Shown piece by piece: positions 59,071-64,000 of a DNA stretch of 64,000 nt. Origin of the DNA: Ananas comosus (Eukaryota > Streptophyta > Magnoliopsida > Poales > Bromeliaceae). Below the pieces are notes generated by a model, which saw nothing but the letters and a program-made list of their open reading frames with translations, did no database searches and was not told the origin of the DNA. Numbering within the stretch: position 1 is the stretch's first letter; each line of letters opens with the position of its first letter. Position numbers and translations under genes: made by a program. Where the stretch lies: assembly GCF_001540865.1 (NCBI RefSeq), contig NC_033627.1, forward strand, positions 10,931,982 through 10,995,981. The letters run 5' to 3'.

Positions 59071-59607
59071 AGTTGAGCTGGAATGCTATCGGTAACAAAC
59101 TGGCTCCGTTGTCACCCATTTGTTTTCGATGATGGAGCCTTTTAATTGACGATCGACACCGTTGAACATGACCTATACCACTTGAAGTATCTAAAACCAA
59201 ATTTCAAATCTTTTCGACATCATTGACCTAATGATCAAAGGGTTTCAAAATTTGTAATTTTAATAGTAGATATGAGGCGTTTTCTCGTTTAACGGTATAA
59301 AGCTATCCAAATCAATTGAACTTTGGTTAGAAAATTCTTTAAACTATTTAGAATAAGATCTATACTCTCGATCTTGATTACAAAATTCCTATCATCACTT
59401 TTTAGAGGATATTTATTTTCAACCGTTCATTTTTACGCCCACTTGATGGACAATAGAACAATATCGAAAAAGCATAATATTTGATTTCTAGATACTTTAA
59501 CTGGTATAGATCATATTCAACAGTGTCGATCATCGATGTGGCGGCTCCATCATCGAAAATAAATGGGTGGCAACGGAGCCCGTTTGCTACCGATAGTATT
59601 CTAGCTC

Positions 59608-59611
<4 letters not shown>
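59071..59611. mobile_element. Fold-back MITE, AGTTGAGCT type
   Basis: The left end AGTTGAGCTGGAATGCTATC and right end GATAGTATTCTAGCTCAACT are inverted. The arms extend more than 150 bp inward (CGATGATGGAGCC, TATACCACTTGAAGTATCT). It is followed by (CT)n and (TA)n. Confidence 0.85.
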
Positions 59612-59676
<65 letters not shown>

Positions 59677-60250
59677 GAGTTACGTCTCCCGTGCTTTCGA
59701 AAGTACAGAGGCCTCCGTACTTGTAAGTTGTTTTCGATGATAGGACATCCAATTCGACGATCGGCTCCGTTAGGCATTATCTATACTATTGGAACTATCT
59801 ATGCTATTGGAACTATCTAGAAATCAAATTTTATAATTTTTCGACATCATTTAGCAAGTGATCACAGGGTCTCAAAAATGACCATTTTAACGGCCGATGT
59901 GGCACGTTTTTAAGTTCAGCGGTGTAGAAGTATCCAAATTACATGAAACTTTAATAGAAAATTCTACTTAACATCAATAGCGAGAACAATATTTCCGATT
60001 TGAAATTTGAGTCATTTATCACTGTTTTTTCTGAGATTTTTATTTTCAAACGTTCATTTTGAGGTTACTCGTTCACTAGGCAAACGAAGTAAAAAAATTA
60101 TGAAATTTGGTTTCTAGATAGTTCCAATAGCGTAGATCACGTTTAACGGAACCGATCGCCGAATCGGACGTCCCATCATTGAAAACAACTTACAAGCACG
60201 GAGGCCTCCGTACTTTCGAAAGTATAGGAGCCTAGCGGGAGCCGTAGCTC
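59677..60250. mobile_element. Fold-back MITE, long type, copy 3
   Basis: CTTTCGAAAGTACAGAGGCC with GTAAGTTGTTTTCGATGATA on the left; TTGAAAACAACTTACAAGCA and CTTTCGAAAGTATAGGAGCC on the right. It is in opposite internal orientation to copies 1 and 2. It has a small tandem duplication, CTATACTATTGGAA / CTATGCTATTGGAA, at about 59780-59815. Flanked by (TA)n. Confidence 0.85.
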
Positions 60251-60315
<65 letters not shown>

Positions 60316-60319
<4 letters not shown>

Positions 60320-60595
60320 GAGCTAGAATACTATCGGTAGCAAACGGGCTCCGTTGCCACCCATTTATTTTCGATGATGGAGCCGCCACATCGATGATCG
60401 ACACTGTTGAATATGATCTATACCAGTTAAAGTATCTAGAAATCAAATATTATGCTTTTTCGATATTGTTCTATTGTCCATCAAGTGGGCGTAAAAATGA
60501 ACGGTTGAAAATAAATATCCTCTAAAAAGTGATGATAGGAATTTTGTAATCAAGATCGAGAGTATAGATCTTATTCTAAATAGTTTAAAGAATTT
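60316..60595. mobile_element. Partial AGTTGAGCT-type MITE, inverted copy of 59332-59611
   Basis: The sequence is the reverse complement of the right half of the element at 59071-59611, with no difference in the parts compared. It stops at the N at 60596. Both halves encode the same accidental frame on opposite strands. It may be a genuine insertion whose left half was lost, or a fold-back assembly artefact. Confidence 0.8.
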
Positions 60596-60596
60596 N

Positions 60597-60646
<50 letters not shown>

Positions 60647-61210
60647 CTACTATTCTACTGTAAGTAGGAAGGCCCTTGGTACTTCTGAGTTATTTTTAAT
60701 GATAAAGCTTTTGATTTGCTGATCCATAATATATATTAAACATGATCTAAGGCATTCAAGTTATCTAGAAGCTGACTTTGGTAATTTTTTAAAATTATAA
60801 TTGAGTCTATCAAGCGAATATAAAATGAACGATTAAATTGAACAACCTTGTAAAAATAGAATACCAGGTTCAATTTTTTAAGATTGAAGTTATTGATCTT
60901 GATATAGATAACGAACAGAATTTTCTATCAAAAATTTTCTGTCAAAAATTCAATCAATTTCGATTTTTCTACACTGCTAAATTAATAAATGTTTCATATT
61001 AGCCGTTAAAATTGTCCATTCTCAGGTTCTTTGATCGTAAGATATATAATACCAAAAAATAATTAAATTTGATTCCTAAAATATTTAAATATTTTAAATT
61101 ATGTTTAACAATATAAATTATTATTGCAAAAACTCTATTATGAAAAATAATTAATTAGTACAAAAATAATCGTATAGCAGTTTGGCGCTCTTGCTCTATA
61201 CATATAAAGA
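60597..61210. repeat. TA microsatellite and a diverged MITE
   Basis: (TA)n from 60597 to about 60643, then a decayed long-type fold-back element (TACTATTCTACTGTAAGTAG at the left, GATTTGCTGATCC and CTACACTGCTAAATTAA inside) ending near CTTGCTCTATACATATA at about 61205. Confidence 0.5.
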
Positions 61211-62084
61211 TATTAACTCTTGCCTCCCAATTATCTGAACGTAAATATGCATGTGTTCACGAAGGATGCACTGTGCAATTGGACTACGAACATGCAAGAC
61301 CACAATACCAGAGAAGTTATTTTGGGGAACAATATTGTCTAAATAAATAAATAAATGAAAGATACTGAGTCACACCAGTAGTTACAAGGAGTACTATTTA
61401 TTCATTTTTATTCAATAATTATAAATCAAGCAAACTTTTTATTTCCTAACATTATTGAATGGCCAATCATTTGTCATGCCCTTATTAAGAAATATGAAAA
61501 TTTATAACACTTTATGATTGAACAAAAAAATTTATCTAATATGTCAACAAAACTGTAGTCAAATTTTTATCTTAAAAACTTAGATTAATTGTATAAACAC
61601 GGCTCCCTATAAATATTATTTCTACAAATTTTAAATTTTTATTTTTATCATTACAAAAGTCAAGTGATATTCTCTCTAGTTTATTACCGTTAGAGCGCAG
61701 TTTGTTTCTCACCAGCAAATAAGTGAAATAACAATTTTGCCCTTACAAACATATTTCTCCAAAAGCTTCAACTATTATAATTATGCAGAAATGTCTTTCC
61801 AAAAAAGTATTTTATTCAATAATACAAGAGGAGTAAAAAGGTTAATTTAACTCATTCACTAATCTTGATTAAGTGTTTTATTCATAATTAGCTATATTTT
61901 TCTAACGGATCCTAAATGGTAGGGTTATATTTGAAAATGTTAGGACTTTTATAGAGATAAAAATTAAAAAATTATATTTTGTAGGAATATATCTATTATT
62001 TGATATATTTATAGGGAACTGTATGGAATTAATCCTACAAAAATTTTCATAGAAAGCTACAAAAGAGAAATCTCGTTAGAGGAC
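61211..62084. other. Intergenic AT-rich DNA, no gene seen
   Basis: AT-rich non-coding DNA with no recognisable repeats. Its last five bases before the TRIM (62085-62089) are AAACG, the left target duplication. Confidence 0.45.
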
Positions 62085-62089
62085 AAACG

Positions 62090-63286
62090 TGTTGGCTATT
62101 TATTATTTGGCTAAAATAGGTTCAACATCCTGCCCCGTGACAATATGCCCAGAAGACTAATAAATTGAGTTTTGTGAGCCTAATAAGTTGAGTAGAGATG
62201 CGGTTCACAAGATACCTAATGGCAAGAAGCCCAATAATAGATCCAACTTTCAGATAGGTTGAGTTAGATTGAAGCCCGCGAGCGCTGTAGTTGAGTCTTT
62301 AAGTGCGATGGGTGTGCCCTTTTTATCAACGCGTGTTTTTAGAATAGTTGGTTAGTTTTTACAATTTACAAGTAGTATCAGAGCAAGTAGCGTGGGTTCA
62401 ATTTTCGCATGCTGCATTAACGGTGCAGATTTTGGGGGAGGGGGATTAATTGTTGGCTATTTATTATTAGGTTAAAATAGGTCCAACATCTTGTCCCGTG
62501 ACATTAGGCTCATGAGCCTAATAAGTTGAGTTGGGTGGGCCAAATAAGTTGAGTGGAGGTTGTGACGCTCCAACTTTCCAGGAGGTCACCTATTCTAGGA
62601 CTACTTTTGTCCTAATACGCTTAACTCTCTTAACCTCTTGGGCCTAGCCACCACCCCAAATGTTTAAGGCGGATTAAGAGTTTTAACCCTATTATATTTT
62701 ATAAATAAGACTATTTGGGGTCTCACATTCTCCCCCCTTAAGTCCTAACGTCTTCGTCAAACTTAGACTCACAAGGATCAGGCGATATGAGACTTGTCTC
62801 GTTAGTTTAAACCGATCTTGTGGTGAGCTGCGCTCTATCCACAACAGTCAACAATATAAGAGTCTCGCTCTCCTTGCTGTATAATTCTAGCTCAGGTGAG
62901 ACTCATCTCACACTTCCGGCTGATAATTGGCTCTGATACCAACTGTGACGCCCCAACTTCGTAGGGGGTCACGCATCCTAAGACCACTACTATCCTAACA
63001 CACTTAACTCTCTTAACCTTTTGAGTCTAACCACCACCCAAAATATTTAAGCCGGGTTAAAAGTTTTAACCCTATTATATTTTATATATAGGACTACCTG
63101 AGATTTCATAGAGATGCGGTCCATAAGAGACTTAACAGTAAGAGGCCCAACAATATACCCAACGTCCAGATGAATTGAGTCAGGTCGAAACTCGCAAGCA
63201 TTGTGGCTGAGCCCTTAAATGCGATGGGTGTGCATTTTCTATCAGCACGTACTTTTGGAATAGCTGGTTAATGCTTAAAATCCACA
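62090..63286 (+). mobile_element. TRIM with 281-bp LTRs, its right LTR interrupted by a second TRIM
   Basis: LTR 1 is 62090-62370 (281 bp; TGTTGGCTATTTATTATT ... ACAATTTACA). It is followed by a primer-binding site TAGTATCAGAGC (62373-62384). A purine tract TTTTGGGGGAGGGGGATT ends at about 62447, and LTR 2 starts at 62451. LTR 2 is split by the inner TRIM at 62561-63110. Without it and its 5-bp duplication, LTR 2 ends at 63286 and is also exactly 281 bp. Target duplication AAACG at 62085-62089 and 63287-63291 is perfect. The internal region is only 80 bp, so it has no coding capacity. Confidence 0.95.
62561..63110 (-). mobile_element. Nested TRIM, minus strand
   Basis: LTRs at 62561-62727 and 62944-63110 (167 bp each), starting TGTGACGCYCCAACTT. 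Between them, read on the minus strand, are the primer-binding site TGGTATCAGAGC (plus 62941-62930) and the purine tract TAAGGGGGGAGAA (plus 62740-62728). The target duplication is slightly diverged: GAGGT (62556-62560) and GAGAT (63111-63115). Its internal region shares CGAGACRAGTCTCAYATCGC with the TRIM at 1513-1978, so they are one family. Confidence 0.93.
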
Positions 63287-63291
63287 AAACG

Positions 63292-64000
63292 GACTGTAAT
63301 ATGTCAGTTGTACCCTTTATAGGACCACCTTGCAAGTTTTGAATAGTGCAGGGGGACTATTCATGAATTATCTCATTGTAGAAGTCATCGTTAAAGTTAT
63401 CCAAAATAACCGATATATCATATCCGATCCGGAACCTACCAGGACCCTATCCAGACGTGACCCGAACCTGATAAAAAATAGATAGTATAGAGGTAAAAAA
63501 AATTACCCATTAAAATTTCGGATATGGATCCGAATATTTTATATCCATACCCGGCCGATTTAGACCCAACCCGAACCTAACTTTTAAATGGGTAGGGTCC
63601 GGAATAGTTTTCAAATTCGGACCGACCCGGACCCGATGAAATATCCGATAGCAAATAAAAAAGATTTAAACTTTTGAAGTTGAGAGATCAATTTTAATAG
63701 CACTTATAGATTATAGATGAGGAATCTCTAAGTATTTTTATCTTAGTGAAACACTGAAAGCCTAACCACTCTTTTACTTCTTTCTTTTTTCTTACTTTTC
63801 TATTCTTTATTTTTTTTATTTCAATTCCACCTAAGAGTTTATTTGGCATGTGCAACATTTTTGTTGTTGAAAATCTCGCAAAAAGAATCAATTAACAAAG
63901 AGAAAAATTTTGATAACTATTTTATTAGTTATTCTAACTATTATATTATTGTTCACTCGTGAAAATTTAAAAACTTGAAACTTAATTTTTCATTGTAATG
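63292..64000. other. Intergenic DNA with a degenerate CCGACCCGAACC repeat
   Basis: 63400-63650 is full of GGACCCGA, ACCCGAACCT, CGGATATGGATCCGAATAT and related words, a common type of dispersed plant repeat with inverted ends. The remaining sequence to the window end is AT-rich. No gene seen. Confidence 0.45.

Noticed and set aside
59481..60446. Two identical 60-odd residue proteins on opposite strands
   Set aside because: They arise from the inverted MITE arms and CT/TA microsatellite (Ser-Leu and Tyr-Ile repeats), not from genes.

Overview
The window looks like nuclear DNA of a flowering plant, most likely a monocot. It has one split gene with plant-type GT-AG introns, and otherwise nested LTR retrotransposons, TRIMs, a LINE, SINEs, CACTA, Harbinger-like and fold-back MITE elements. 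Pineapple is a guess from the general look of the repeats and was not tested.

Region by region. 1-2394: an LTR fragment, then a complete 466-bp TRIM with a perfect target-site duplication (TSD), then the upstream region of the gene. 2395-11261: nine exons of a plastid MATE transporter of the DTX46/EDS5 type; the last three helices or so are not found in the window. 12171-23543: a solo LTR with TSD GGTAT, lying downstream of the last visible exon and holding several levels of nested DNA transposons and older LTR debris. 24180-37300: several long LTRs of one family (3' end GGCRTGACA), a broken copia pol, and a copia 3' LTR interrupted by a long-LTR solo element with TSD GGTAC. 37573-41211: an anomalous block, described below. 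41212-44347: right arm of a fold-back repeat, duplicated gene-like debris and a SINE. 44348-53206: a full-length L1-type LINE on the minus strand with a 12-bp TSD, itself carrying a solo LTR (TSD TAAGC) and a CACTA MITE (TSD CCG). 55000-61200: a chain of fold-back MITEs separated by TA/CT microsatellites. 62090-63286: a TRIM inserted into the LTR of another TRIM, both with TSDs.

The most striking observation is that 37573-41211 is a mirror image (reversed, NOT complemented) of plant DNA. Read backwards without complementing, it reproduces 34522-37459, and it ends in BAC vector (polylinker with HindIII, T7 promoter, M13 forward primer site, lacZ-alpha). This cannot be natural DNA in that form. 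It is a data-processing error that ordinary two-strand similarity or vector screens would miss, and every ORF in it is meaningless. Several single-N joins (32332, 33910, 37572, 47961, 60596) are also flanked by duplicated blocks, so several apparent repeats here are probably unmerged contig ends or haplotypes.

I found no new multi-gene system. The only likely functional host gene visible is the MATE transporter; all other coding matter is decayed transposon sequence.
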